Assembly: GCA_964607135.1 (NCBI GenBank)
Contig: CAZSIV010000069.1
Location: 1-7,832 of the forward strand
Reading direction: 5' to 3'
DNA: 7,832 nt
Source: Metaruminococcus_A sp964607135
GTDB lineage: Bacteria > Bacillota > Clostridia > Oscillospirales > Ruminococcaceae
Shown piece by piece: positions 1 through 6,009 of the stretch. The first letter of the stretch is position 1; every line of letters begins with the position of its first letter. A program made the position numbers and the translations under genes. The notes under the pieces are model-generated. The model was not told where the DNA came from. It did not search any database and worked only from the letters and a program-made list of their open reading frames with translations.

Positions 1-1111
1 GGTTGGCAAACGACCGGGGCGAGACGGCGCCGATCCCTGAAACCCCCTGACGGATCGGGAAGGCCACCCGCTCCACCGCAGTGGGAGAGGCATCCGACAG
101 AAGCTCGGCCGAGCGCAGGTAGATGGTCGCGTCCTGGGCATTGTCCTCCTTATGGATGGCGAGGTAGGCCCCGATCTTGGAGTACCCCATGATCCGCGTC
201 TCCTGGCTGCCGATGTCGGCGTAGTTCTGGTCGGGGAAAAAGGTGGGGTCTTTAAACCAGCTCCACCAGTCGGTCGCGGGGTAGTCAGGGTTTCCGGTCA
301 GAAAGGCCCGGTCGTTGTTCCCCACCCCGTAGAGGGCGCAGACGGTGCATTTTTTGATCCGGTCTGCATATCCCGCCACCGTTTTGGAAAAGGTGATCGA
401 AACGTTGTCCTGCCCATCCACCGCCGGTTTGCCCGGCGCGGTGGTAAAGGTGACCGTTCCGGCGCTCGCGTTCACCGTAAAGCCGGAGGTGAGCTTCTGG
501 CTGTTGACCTCCACCGTCACCGACGCGCTGTCGAGCCCCGTCACGTCGAGCTGGTAGACCTTGGTCGTCCCATCTCCGATGAATTTGTTGATCCGCTTGG
601 GCTGGAGGAGGTTCGCATTTTCGTACATTACGCCGCTCCCCGGGTCGGCCGGCTTCTTCGCGATGGTGGTCGTCGGGATGTAGGCGATCTCCTCCACCTT
701 TTTTAACGCCGTCCCGTCGTAGCAGAGGTACTCCGCCCCGGTCAAAATCCAAAGCCTATTCTCAAGGCAGAAGGAGCTTCCCCGCCCGTTGCGCACCGTC
801 CCCGTCAGCGCGGTGGGGGTGCCCTGCCCGTCCCAGCGGTAGAGCTTATCCTTCGCGTGGATGAGAATCCGCTCTGTCCCGTCGATTACTCCCCGATAGA
901 TTCCGTTGATCGGCCCGGGCAGGATGTGGAGCGTCCGCCAGCCGGGGCGCTTTTCCGGGTACCCGCCGCTGTCCGAAATCAGGTTGGGCGCATATGGCGA
1001 GCGGTACTCCTTCACCTGGGAGGGGTCGGTCGAAAAATCCACCCCCCGGAAGTTCACATACCGACTGGTGTAAACCGCCGCGCTCGAGGATGGGACGCTG
1101 ATGTTATTCAT
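1..1111 (-). CDS. Podovirus-type tail hub / DNA-stabilization protein (partial)
   Basis: The frame is open from the ATG at 1111 down to base 1 without a stop, giving the first 370 residues of a longer protein. AAGGGGTG lies about 10 bases upstream, and the start overlaps the end of the preceding gene by 8 bases (TATGAATAA). Residues 37-60 hold a YRSPYAPNLISDSGGYPEKR stretch followed by PGW, reminiscent of the N-terminus of hub proteins such as P22 gp10. Residues 68-140 show short beta-rich, blade-like segments (IYRGV, LYRWDG, LCYDG). Residues about 173-246 (GDGTTKVYQLDV to NVSITFSKT) look like a small beta-sandwich inserted between them. WW and aromatic-rich sequence follows at 276-300. Its place after capsid and adaptor genes fits a protein that closes the packaged head or forms the tail hub. 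The gp10-like call is by gene order and general resemblance only; a beta-propeller tail protein of another type is possible. Confidence 0.6.
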   Translation of the reverse strand, partial: MNNISVPSSSAAVYTSRYVNFRGVDFSTDPSQVKEYRSPYAPNLISDSGGYPEKRPGWRTLHILPGPINGIYRGVIDGTERILIHAKDKLYRWDGQGTPTALTGTVRNGRGSSFCLENRLWILTGAEYLCYDGTALKKVEEIAYIPTTTIAKKPADPGSGVMYENANLLQPKRINKFIGDGTTKVYQLDVTGLDSASVTVEVNSQKLTSGFTVNASAGTVTFTTAPGKPAVDGQDNVSITFSKTVAGYADRIKKCTVCALYGVGNNDRAFLTGNPDYPATDWWSWFKDPTFFPDQNYADIGSQETRIMGYSKIGAYLAIHKEDNAQDATIYLRSAELLSDASPTAVERVAFPIRQGVSGIGAVSPRSFAN

Positions 1112-1469
1112 AAACGTCTTTCACCCCTTCCGGAAGGGTTTTGGATGCGCCGTTCACCGCGTTCACATAGAGCTGCCGAAAATAGCCGACTCGTCCCATG
1201 TCGTTGTCGTCCAGCACGATGTAAGAGGCCAGTCCAAACGGCATCGCCCCCCGCGTCAGCCGCTCGTCATAGGGGACTTCTTCTTTCAGCTCGGCGAGAT
1301 AAGGAGTCTCCTTCAGCGGCTCCTTCCCCGCCGCCCGCCGGATGTGGTTCTCAGTCTCGAACAGCTCGGCGATCATCATATTGAGGATTGAAACCGCGTA
1401 GATATCATACTCGTTTGTCTCTTCATAGAGCAGGTCGAGGGTTATTTTTAAAATTTCCTGTCCTGTCAC
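1104..1469 (-). CDS. Putative head-tail adaptor / head completion protein
   Basis: This encodes a 121-residue protein that probably sits below the portal and links the filled head to the tail. It starts with GTG at 1469, with AGGAG about 8 bases upstream; no ATG lies near that site. The sequence is mostly helical: an N-terminal helix (residues 1-40), a loop with KETPYLAEL, and a PYDERLTRGAMPFGLASYIV segment around residues 66-85 followed by an aromatic helix (GYFRQLYVNAV). The combination of 'evpyd..l..g.mPfGLA' and a short helical length is common in small proteins encoded between coat and tail genes. P22 gp4 holds the same map position but is longer. The stop overlaps the start of the next gene, so the two are probably translationally coupled. 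The role rests mainly on position; I see no diagnostic motif. Confidence 0.6.
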   Translation of the reverse strand: MTGQEILKITLDLLYEETNEYDIYAVSILNMMIAELFETENHIRRAAGKEPLKETPYLAELKEEVPYDERLTRGAMPFGLASYIVLDDNDMGRVGYFRQLYVNAVNGASKTLPEGVKDVYE

Positions 1470-1632
1470 GTTTTTCTCCTATCCAAGCAGGGTACCCCTG
1501 CGGGCAATTCGCGCCCCAACGCTTTCTCAATTTTCAGGTTCATGTCCCGCGAGGCGCCTCGCGGGATACGAATGCTGTTTTTAATGTACTTGTGGATCGC
1601 GATTACCGGCAGAGGCGCTCCGCTGCGCTCTG
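1470..1632. other. Gap between capsid and adaptor genes
   Basis: This 163-base stretch lies in an otherwise tightly packed operon. It holds one copy of the dispersed element (listed separately), a short hairpin GCAGGG-TAC-CCCTGC at 1487-1501, and the ribosome-binding site of the GTG-started adaptor gene. A 25-codon minus-strand frame starting at 1543 reaches the adaptor start, but it has no ribosome-binding site and I do not call it a gene. Confidence 0.6.
1545..1625 (-). repeat. Dispersed structured element, capsid-gene copy
   Basis: About 80 bases that match 5929-6009 with roughly two-thirds identity by hand alignment, with one small indel. The best conserved blocks are GCGAGGCGCC, ATCGCG and CTCCGCT. 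The two ends can fold. On the minus strand GCGGAG pairs with CTCTGC (one G-U) near 1625-1609, and 1545-1566 is a perfect 22-bp palindrome. It begins seven bases after the capsid stop codon. The second copy sits in the same position relative to the large terminase gene. Confidence 0.75.
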
Positions 1633-2697
1633 TTACGAAGAAGCCAGCACCTGCTCGGACACTGGAGAGGGGAAGGCCCCCGCCTTGGCCGCATAGCATT
1701 TGACAACCGTTCCCGCCTCGGTCACATCCGAAGCAGAGCCGGTCTTGGCGGTGCTGCTGTACCGCGGGTCGCTCCCGTCGGTGGTGTAGTGATAGGTCGC
1801 GCCCGTCACCCCGGAAAATGCACCGGTGGCCGCGGCGATTGTCGGCGCCGCCAGAACGGTTCCCGCCCCGGAAGCGGTGTTGACCTCGGCGTAAATCCCG
1901 CCGCACTTCGCCCCAAAGACAAAGCAGTCGTAATACTGCCGCCCCTCGATCAGGTTGCCGGAAATCCCCGGAGGATCCTGGTGGAGCTTGGTGTCGTTGA
2001 GCTTGACCGGCGCGGTCGCTGAATTTTTGTAAGCGATGATAAAATTGACGTTTGCAGGCCAGCGGCCCTTCGGCACCTTGACCACCGCCATCCCGTCATA
2101 TTCGCCGACCTGCCCCTTGGCCACGGCCTTCGCGCCGAGCTTCTCCAGCCCCAAAAATTCCGGGGAGAGCTTGAGTAGGGTGTAGACGGCGGCCGGGACG
2201 AAAAGGGTTCTCCCCTCCTGCGGGGCCTCCGCGTCGTCCAGCTTCTCGGTGCCGGCGGAGATGCGTTCGCAGACGTTTGCCTTGGTCAGCGCCGTCGAGC
2301 TGCCGGCAATGGTTCCAGCCTTGTTCGCGAGGGTTTCAAAGATGTAGCGGTCCATCGCCGGAACCGCCCGCTCCGCAAGCTGTAGCTTGAGCATACGGCC
2401 CGCGGCCTTCAGGCCGTTCTGGTCGGCGTTGTTCCCCTTGTCCACCGTCAGGGCAAAGGCCTTGTCCTGGGTCAGGGTCATCTCCTGGACGATGTCCTCC
2501 ATTTCGACCGGCGTGCCGTAGCGGTTCAAGCCGCTGCGGGTGTAGTCCACCATCGGGACGGTCTGCGGGGTCATGATCTTGACGGTTTTGACCCCCGACC
2601 AGTCGTATTCGGTCGAAAGACGGCCCGCCGCCAGAGATTCGGTTGTAAAATAGGTTGAAATGCGTTTTGCCGCTTTTTCAAGCAGGTTGATTGCCAT
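1633..2697 (-). CDS. Major capsid protein with C-terminal Ig-like (CHB_HEX_C-type) domain
   Basis: This 354-residue protein should form the icosahedral shell, most likely with the HK97 fold. Position directly after the scaffold and the general pattern support this: an N-terminal arm (residues 1-50), VPMVDYTRSGLNRYGTPVEM, a long helix region with 'TLTQDKAFALTVDKGNNADQ', and a hydrophobic core ending near residue 270 (FGAKCGGIYAEV). Residues about 283-354 are a separate beta domain. It contains TYHYTTDGSDPRYSST (about 301-316), the hallmark of the chitobiase/beta-hexosaminidase C-terminal-like family, followed by 'GTVVKCYAAKAGAFPSPVSE'. It probably projects from the capsid surface like other Ig-like decorations. 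AAGGAGTG overlaps the scaffold stop, and 14 bases separate the two genes. No prohead protease gene is seen, so maturation by cleavage seems unlikely. Confidence 0.88.
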   Translation of the reverse strand: MAINLLEKAAKRISTYFTTESLAAGRLSTEYDWSGVKTVKIMTPQTVPMVDYTRSGLNRYGTPVEMEDIVQEMTLTQDKAFALTVDKGNNADQNGLKAAGRMLKLQLAERAVPAMDRYIFETLANKAGTIAGSSTALTKANVCERISAGTEKLDDAEAPQEGRTLFVPAAVYTLLKLSPEFLGLEKLGAKAVAKGQVGEYDGMAVVKVPKGRWPANVNFIIAYKNSATAPVKLNDTKLHQDPPGISGNLIEGRQYYDCFVFGAKCGGIYAEVNTASGAGTVLAAPTIAAATGAFSGVTGATYHYTTDGSDPRYSSTAKTGSASDVTEAGTVVKCYAAKAGAFPSPVSEQVLASS

Positions 2698-2711
2698 AAA
2701 TTTTTCACTCC

Positions 2712-3473
2712 TTAAATGCTGTCAAAGCCCATCAGGAAGTCGTCGGTTTCCTCCGGCGCGTCCCCCTGCAGGCTTCCGGTTGATTTTCTTCGGTTTTCGG
2801 CTGTTTTTTTTAAGGCTGCAAGCTCGGTTTTGAGCTGCCTGAGCTCATAGGCGCGGTAAGCGTTCAGGGGACTTTCCCCCTCTGCGACGGCCGCGGCAAC
2901 CTCGTCCGGGAGGCTGGTGAGATCGGGATATTCCCGGATCAACTCGGAATAAGCCTCTCGTTTTTGGGCTTCTTCCCGTTGTCTTTCCTCTTCCTCTCCT
3001 CTAAGGCGCTCCTTTTCCTCGAGCTCGAGCAACCGTTTCGCGGCGTCCTCCGGGATTCCGCGGTCGAGCTGCTCCCTCAGCTTGCTTTCCTCCAAGGTGT
3101 TTTTGCAAAGCTCGGTGTACTCCTCCACCGTCATCCCGCTCGACCGGGCCATCTGCTCCATCATCGCGCGGGCAGCTCCATTCTGCTCGGCTGAGGCCCG
3201 CAGACGGTCCAGCTCGGATTTGACGTGGTCGTAGTTCATCCCCTTCTGGGCGGCTGTCACCAGCTCGGAGACCGGAAGCTCCATCTCCTCGCCTAAGAAG
3301 TTGACCTTGTACTTCGGCTCTTCTTCGGTGGGGGCTGGTTCCCCTTCGTTCTCCTGCCGGTTCTCCGGCTCCGCCGGGGCATTGGTGTCCTGCCCGTCGG
3401 CGTCCTCCGCAAACAGCTCGTCCAGTTCATCTGCCGGATTGGTGTCCTCCGCCAGATTGATCTCCTCATTCAT
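2712..3473 (-). CDS. Phage scaffolding protein
   Basis: This encodes 253 residues. The start was placed at the ATG at 3473 because AAAAGGAG lies just upstream; a longer frame begins at 3527 but has no such site. The protein is strongly acidic at residues 1-53 (many D, E, P). It then has a short beta segment, KYKVNFLGEEMELP (54-67), and an AAQKGMNYDHV helix motif (74-84). A highly charged coiled-coil region follows at about 128-180 (LEEKERLRGEEEERQREEAQ). The tail is basic then acidic (RRKSTGS, then EETDDFLMGF). Acidic, helical, low-complexity proteins directly before the coat gene are typical scaffolds: they guide coat assembly inside the procapsid and leave before or during DNA packaging. 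No protease motif is visible, so it does not look like a protease-scaffold fusion. Confidence 0.85.
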   Translation of the reverse strand: MNEEINLAEDTNPADELDELFAEDADGQDTNAPAEPENRQENEGEPAPTEEEPKYKVNFLGEEMELPVSELVTAAQKGMNYDHVKSELDRLRASAEQNGAARAMMEQMARSSGMTVEEYTELCKNTLEESKLREQLDRGIPEDAAKRLLELEEKERLRGEEEERQREEAQKREAYSELIREYPDLTSLPDEVAAAVAEGESPLNAYRAYELRQLKTELAALKKTAENRRKSTGSLQGDAPEETDDFLMGFDSI

Positions 3474-3525
3474 TTTAAAAAACTCCTTTTCTGCCGTTTG
3501 TTGTCCCGGCGTTTCAAGATTAATC

Positions 3526-3560
3526 AAAATCCCTGCGCCTGAAAAGCGCGGGGATTTTTT
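3526..3560. terminator. Symmetric hairpin with T-run, possible bidirectional terminator
   Basis: Bases 3526-3538 (AAAATCCCTGCGC) pair with 3546-3558 (GCGCGGGGATTTT) with one G-T pair and a seven-base loop. On the plus strand six Ts end the structure (3555-3560), the usual form of a rho-independent terminator. On the minus strand the T-run is only four long. It lies about 50 bases ahead of the scaffold start, so it could lower read-through from upstream or protect the 5' end of a scaffold-capsid mRNA. Confidence 0.5.
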
Positions 3561-3584
3561 CGGTTTAACGCCCCTCTCCGGGGG

Positions 3585-3768
3585 CCGCTCTTCTGCCGGC
3601 GCTCTTATATCAGCGACTTTTTACCGTCGCTTTTCTGTCAAATATCTTGTATTGCCGACTTTTTATCATCGTTTTTCCATAAATGTTCTTGTATTAACGA
3701 CATTTTGCCGCCGCTCTTCTGCCGGCGCTTTTGTATCATCGACTTTTTATCGCCGCTTTTCTATCAGC
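3585..3768. repeat. 42-base tandem repeat, four units plus a partial
   Basis: The marker CGAC(T/A)TTT falls at 3614, 3656, 3698 and 3740, exactly 42 bases apart. CCGCTCTTCTGCCGG at 3585-3599 recurs at 3711-3725, 126 bases (three units) away, so a partial fifth unit is in register. Units differ at many positions, so the array is old or under loose constraint. On the plus strand the frame is open through all units, with a 14-residue period (TFYRRFS, TFYHRFS, TFCRRSS, TFYRRFS). One minus-strand frame also gives 14-residue repeats (DKKSMIQ, GKMSLIQ, DKKSAIQ, GKKSLI) but has two in-frame stops. Confidence 0.85.
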
Positions 3769-3783
3769 GCTGATAGAAAAGCG
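3754..3783. repeat. Perfect 30-bp palindrome
   Basis: The sequence reads the same on both strands, with its centre between 3768 and 3769; the half-site is CGCTTTTCTATCAGC. The left half is the end of the last 42-base repeat unit, so the right half looks like an inverted copy of it. There is no spacer, so a protein dimer site or a cruciform is easier to imagine than an RNA hairpin. No T-run follows on either strand. Confidence 0.8.
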
Positions 3784-3963
3784 CTATGATAGTACCGCTA
3801 CTATATCACTGTGTTTATATGCAGGATAAATATTTCTATTGATCTGCTTTTCCCCAGCTGTATCGGGCGTTTATGAAAAAACAACCATTATATTACTGCT
3901 ACTATAGTACGGAGTATTTATATCCTATCCCTATAAATATCTATATAAATCTATAAAATCAGA

Positions 3964-4134
3964 TTAACTCTCCGCTGTTTCAGGCGGTTCCCGCGGCGTC
4001 TTCACAACCTCCACGTCCTTCCCGCAGCTCCCGCAGGAGGGGTTGCGGCAGGTTTTGACGACGATCGTCTCCTTTTCGGTCTCTCTACATTGTTTGAGGT
4101 AGAGCCCCGTTCTGCATTTCGGGCAAAGCTCCAT
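3964..4134 (-). CDS. Small zinc-ribbon protein
   Basis: This encodes 56 residues, beginning with MELCPKCRTGLYLKQC. It starts at ATG 4134 with an excellent ribosome-binding site (GGAGG, eight bases upstream) and ends at TAA 3966-3964. Two cysteine knuckles are visible: C4-P-K-C7, and C34-G-S-C37 with C29 just before it; C16 is extra. This is the pattern of a zinc ribbon. The C-terminal part is charged and proline-rich. The first 50 bases lie inside the end of the portal gene in another frame, so translation is probably coupled to the portal. I do not recognise the family. Zinc ribbons can bind DNA, RNA or protein; a role in packaging, late gene control or virion assembly is possible, but nothing in the sequence decides it. 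Confidence 0.75.
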   Translation of the reverse strand: MELCPKCRTGLYLKQCRETEKETIVVKTCRNPSCGSCGKDVEVVKTPREPPETAES

Positions 4135-5686
4135 TCAGTCCACCTCCCGCCGCCTGCTGCATGAGCTGTCCGAGCTCCTGCTTTTCCTTTAGCTTTTTGA
4201 TAATCTCACCCTTGTTCTTGATGTATCCGTCCGGAATCGCCTCAAGGTAGGTCACCGCGTCGGAGATAATCCCCCTCGAAAAGAGTTGGTCGGTCGTCTG
4301 CACCTGCATGAGCTCGCTCCAGTAGGTCGCCGCCCCGACGTCGATGTTCAGCTTGAGGGCAAGGTCTTTCAGCCGCCCGAAGTCGAACCGGCACCTCTGC
4401 GAGCTTCCGTTTTGATCCCGGCAAACGACCTCCCGCTCCCCGTAGTCCGCCGCCATCATTTCGAGGAAGATGCGGACATAGTCCTCCACAAACTGGTAAA
4501 AGGACATCCGCTGGAGCTCGAGCGGCATGGCGGATGCCTTCTGGACGGCGATAACCGCCGAGGTGTTGTCCGGCTTGATATTGCCGAGCGCCGCGTCGGA
4601 GGCGCCCATCGTGTCCCGGGTGTAGCGCACTACATTATCGATCATCTGGAGCACCTGGGAGGACATGTCCGCCGTGATGGTTCTGGTGTTGACCGCCATG
4701 GACGGGTCTCCGTTGACCGGAATCGCTTCCCCGACCCGGTTGGAAAATCCGTTCGGAAGCATGGCGGCGTTGTAGACATACTTCGGAAAGGCCATGTTTT
4801 TGACATGCTGCATGCTCATGGCGAACATCTTGTTGATAAAAATCTGGTTCGGAATCAGACCGGTCAGGCAGGCCTGCCCGTGCATCGAGTTCTTCACCTT
4901 GTCCCAGGAAAACCAGGCGACCGGGTACCGGCTGTATTGCAGGTTGGTCGGCGGCTTGACGACGGCGTTCCGGGTGGTTTTGCAGAAATGCACCTCCCCC
5001 GCTTCCTTCCAGAATTTTACAAGAACAGTGCATTTTCCCGTCTCTCGATCCAGGTTGATCCCATAGGGGTCGTCGTCCGCCGTGATGGAATCCGCGTCCT
5101 GCGAGCCGTTCTCCTGAGCCTCTTCCCGCACCGCCGAAACAAACCGCCGGAGCGAGACGATGAGGTAGGGCTGCTTCTGAACCTCCCAAAGCTGCGGGTT
5201 GCCAAAGTGGACGTTGGTGTTATCGATTTCCTCGCACTCGATCTGTCCCAGCTGGCCGCCCCCTGCCTTTGAATCGGGGTTGAACCAGAAATAGAGGCAG
5301 GCGTCGCCGTCCACCGCGGCGTTTCGGATCACGTCCCGGTTTTTCGCGGTCATCCCGCAGGTCTCCATCACCGCGTCAAATTGCTGCGAAAGGATTTCCA
5401 TCATCCTTTTTTCATCTTCGTCCGAAGCGCCGCCGAACGGTTCGGCGTTCACCCCGATGTTGTCCGAAACCAGGGTGGAGACAAAGTAAGAGACCACCCG
5501 CTTGAGGATGTTGATCACCGGCTTGTCCAGGTCGGGAGCGTTGACACCCTCCCATTGGTTCCCGATGAAAAAGTTTTCGTTCTGCTTGACCGTCTCGTAG
5601 AGCCCGCGTTCGTAAAGCCCCTGCTTGTAGGAAATCCCCGTTTCGTATTCCCCCCAAATTTCCTGAGGCGTTTTTTTAATCTTCAT
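4085..5686 (-). CDS. Portal protein
   Basis: This 533-residue protein forms the ring at one capsid vertex through which DNA enters and leaves. The start at 5686 follows GAGGTG and overlaps the previous gene by 11 bases. The N-terminus has 'NENFFIGNQWEGV' (residues 36-48) and 'DKPVINILKRVVSYFVSTLVS', the typical opening of portals ('F..G.QW' followed by a helix). The middle is alternating beta and helix (GDACLYFWFN, VAWFSWDKVKNS, IFINKMFAMSMQHVKNMAFPKYVY). The segment 'DTMGASDAALGNIKPDNTSAVIAVQKASAMPLELQ' fits the long stem helix region of portals. The C-terminus is Q- and G-rich and low in complexity. Length fits large podovirus or SPP1-type portals. The last 50 bases also encode the start of the zinc-ribbon protein. 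Confidence 0.9.
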   Translation of the reverse strand: MKIKKTPQEIWGEYETGISYKQGLYERGLYETVKQNENFFIGNQWEGVNAPDLDKPVINILKRVVSYFVSTLVSDNIGVNAEPFGGASDEDEKRMMEILSQQFDAVMETCGMTAKNRDVIRNAAVDGDACLYFWFNPDSKAGGGQLGQIECEEIDNTNVHFGNPQLWEVQKQPYLIVSLRRFVSAVREEAQENGSQDADSITADDDPYGINLDRETGKCTVLVKFWKEAGEVHFCKTTRNAVVKPPTNLQYSRYPVAWFSWDKVKNSMHGQACLTGLIPNQIFINKMFAMSMQHVKNMAFPKYVYNAAMLPNGFSNRVGEAIPVNGDPSMAVNTRTITADMSSQVLQMIDNVVRYTRDTMGASDAALGNIKPDNTSAVIAVQKASAMPLELQRMSFYQFVEDYVRIFLEMMAADYGEREVVCRDQNGSSQRCRFDFGRLKDLALKLNIDVGAATYWSELMQVQTTDQLFSRGIISDAVTYLEAIPDGYIKNKGEIIKKLKEKQELGQLMQQAAGGGLNGALPEMQNGALPQTM

Positions 5687-5849
5687 CCTTCACCTCGGGC
5701 TGCACCCTACCGTCGTAATGGAAAAAATTCTCCCACTGCTTTGCAAGCCGCTGGGCTGTCTGCTGAACAAGGCTTTTGAGCGCCTCGTTTTCAGCCCGCA
5801 GCGCCTCGTTTTCGGCTTTGAGTTCTTTCTTCTTTTTAAATTGGAACAT
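5676..5849 (-). CDS. Small leucine-zipper protein
   Basis: This encodes 57 residues between the terminase and portal genes. The start at 5849 was chosen because TTGGAGG lies about ten bases upstream; an in-frame ATG at 5903 has no such site. After a basic start (FQFKKKKELK) there is a clear heptad pattern, with Leu at 10, 17 and 24 and Asn at 14 and 21, the d and a positions of a parallel two-stranded coiled coil as in GCN4. The heptad AENEAL(R/K) is duplicated, and the DNA repeats too. A second part (QRLAKQWENFFHYDG) and an acidic end (PEVKDED) follow. Its stop overlaps the portal start by 11 bases, suggesting coupled translation. The basic patch plus zipper could bind nucleic acid or a partner such as terminase or portal. 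I do not know the family. Confidence 0.75.
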   Translation of the reverse strand: MFQFKKKKELKAENEALRAENEALKSLVQQTAQRLAKQWENFFHYDGRVQPEVKDED

Positions 5850-5928
5850 CTTGCTTTCCTCCAATCTGTGGCCCGTGGCCGGGCTGGACAATCCGCACTC
5901 CATCGTTTTACCAATTTTTGGTTTTTAA

Positions 5929-6009
5929 TCCTGCGAGGCGCCGCGCGGGGTACCAGCCCCGCTTTTTGTACAACTTAAGAATCGCGGCTGACAGCGGAGG
6001 CACTCCGCT
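5929..6009 (-). repeat. Dispersed structured element, terminase-gene copy
   Basis: This is the second copy of the element at 1545-1625. It abuts the TAA of the large terminase gene. On the minus strand GCGGAG pairs perfectly with CTCCGC near 6008-5994; in the other copy the same stem holds with one G-U pair, so pairing is kept while bases differ. The GGCGCC block is shared, but the 22-bp palindrome of the other copy is imperfect here. The rest of the gap (5850-5928) holds only the ribosome-binding site of the zipper gene. Confidence 0.75.
5945..5967 (+). terminator. Terminator-like hairpin on the plus strand
   Basis: GCGGGG (5945-5950) pairs with CCCCGC (5957-5962) over a six-base loop and is followed by five Ts. 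In form this is a plus-strand rho-independent terminator, but no plus-strand gene precedes it. It could stop antisense transcription into the portal-zipper region, or be chance within the dispersed element, since the other copy lacks it. Confidence 0.35.

Larger units (their letters stand above)
3474..3963. other. Repeat-rich non-coding gap between portal and scaffold
   Basis: About 490 bases without a credible gene. From the scaffold side it holds the scaffold ribosome-binding site, a 13-bp hairpin (3526-3558), a GC-rich CCCCTCTCCGGGGG spot, the 42-base tandem repeats, the 30-bp palindrome, and an AT-rich part (about 3784-3960). The AT-rich part contains two copies of TAC(C/T)GCTACTAT at 3793-3804 and 3894-3905. 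It also contains three consecutive 10-base units, CTATAAATAT, CTATATAAAT and CTATAAAATC, at 3931-3960. A minus-strand TATAAT at 3892-3887 could be a -10 element, but no matching -35 is seen. Base composition is far more AT-rich than the flanking genes. Confidence 0.6.

Noticed and set aside
152..706. Plus-strand open frame of 184 codons at the left end
   Set aside because: It is antisense to the partial hub-like gene, which has a good start and ribosome-binding site and fits the operon.
1466..1543. 25-codon minus-strand frame ending at the adaptor start codon
   Set aside because: There is no ribosome-binding site before its ATG, which lies directly after the palindrome of the repeat element. 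Overlap with the GTG start looks like chance.
3585..3768. Possible CRISPR array
   Set aside because: Units are contiguous and diverged, with no conserved repeat alternating with unique spacers and no cas genes nearby.
3301..3789. Long plus-strand open frame of 162 codons through the tandem repeats
   Set aside because: It starts inside and antisense to the scaffold gene, has no good ribosome-binding site, and is open partly because the repeat period is a multiple of three. I keep it as part of the repeat finding, not as a gene.
4286..5272. Long plus-strand open frame antisense to the portal gene
   Set aside because: It mirrors codon use of the GC-rich portal gene, has no recognisable domain and no ribosome-binding site. 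The portal on the other strand explains the sequence.
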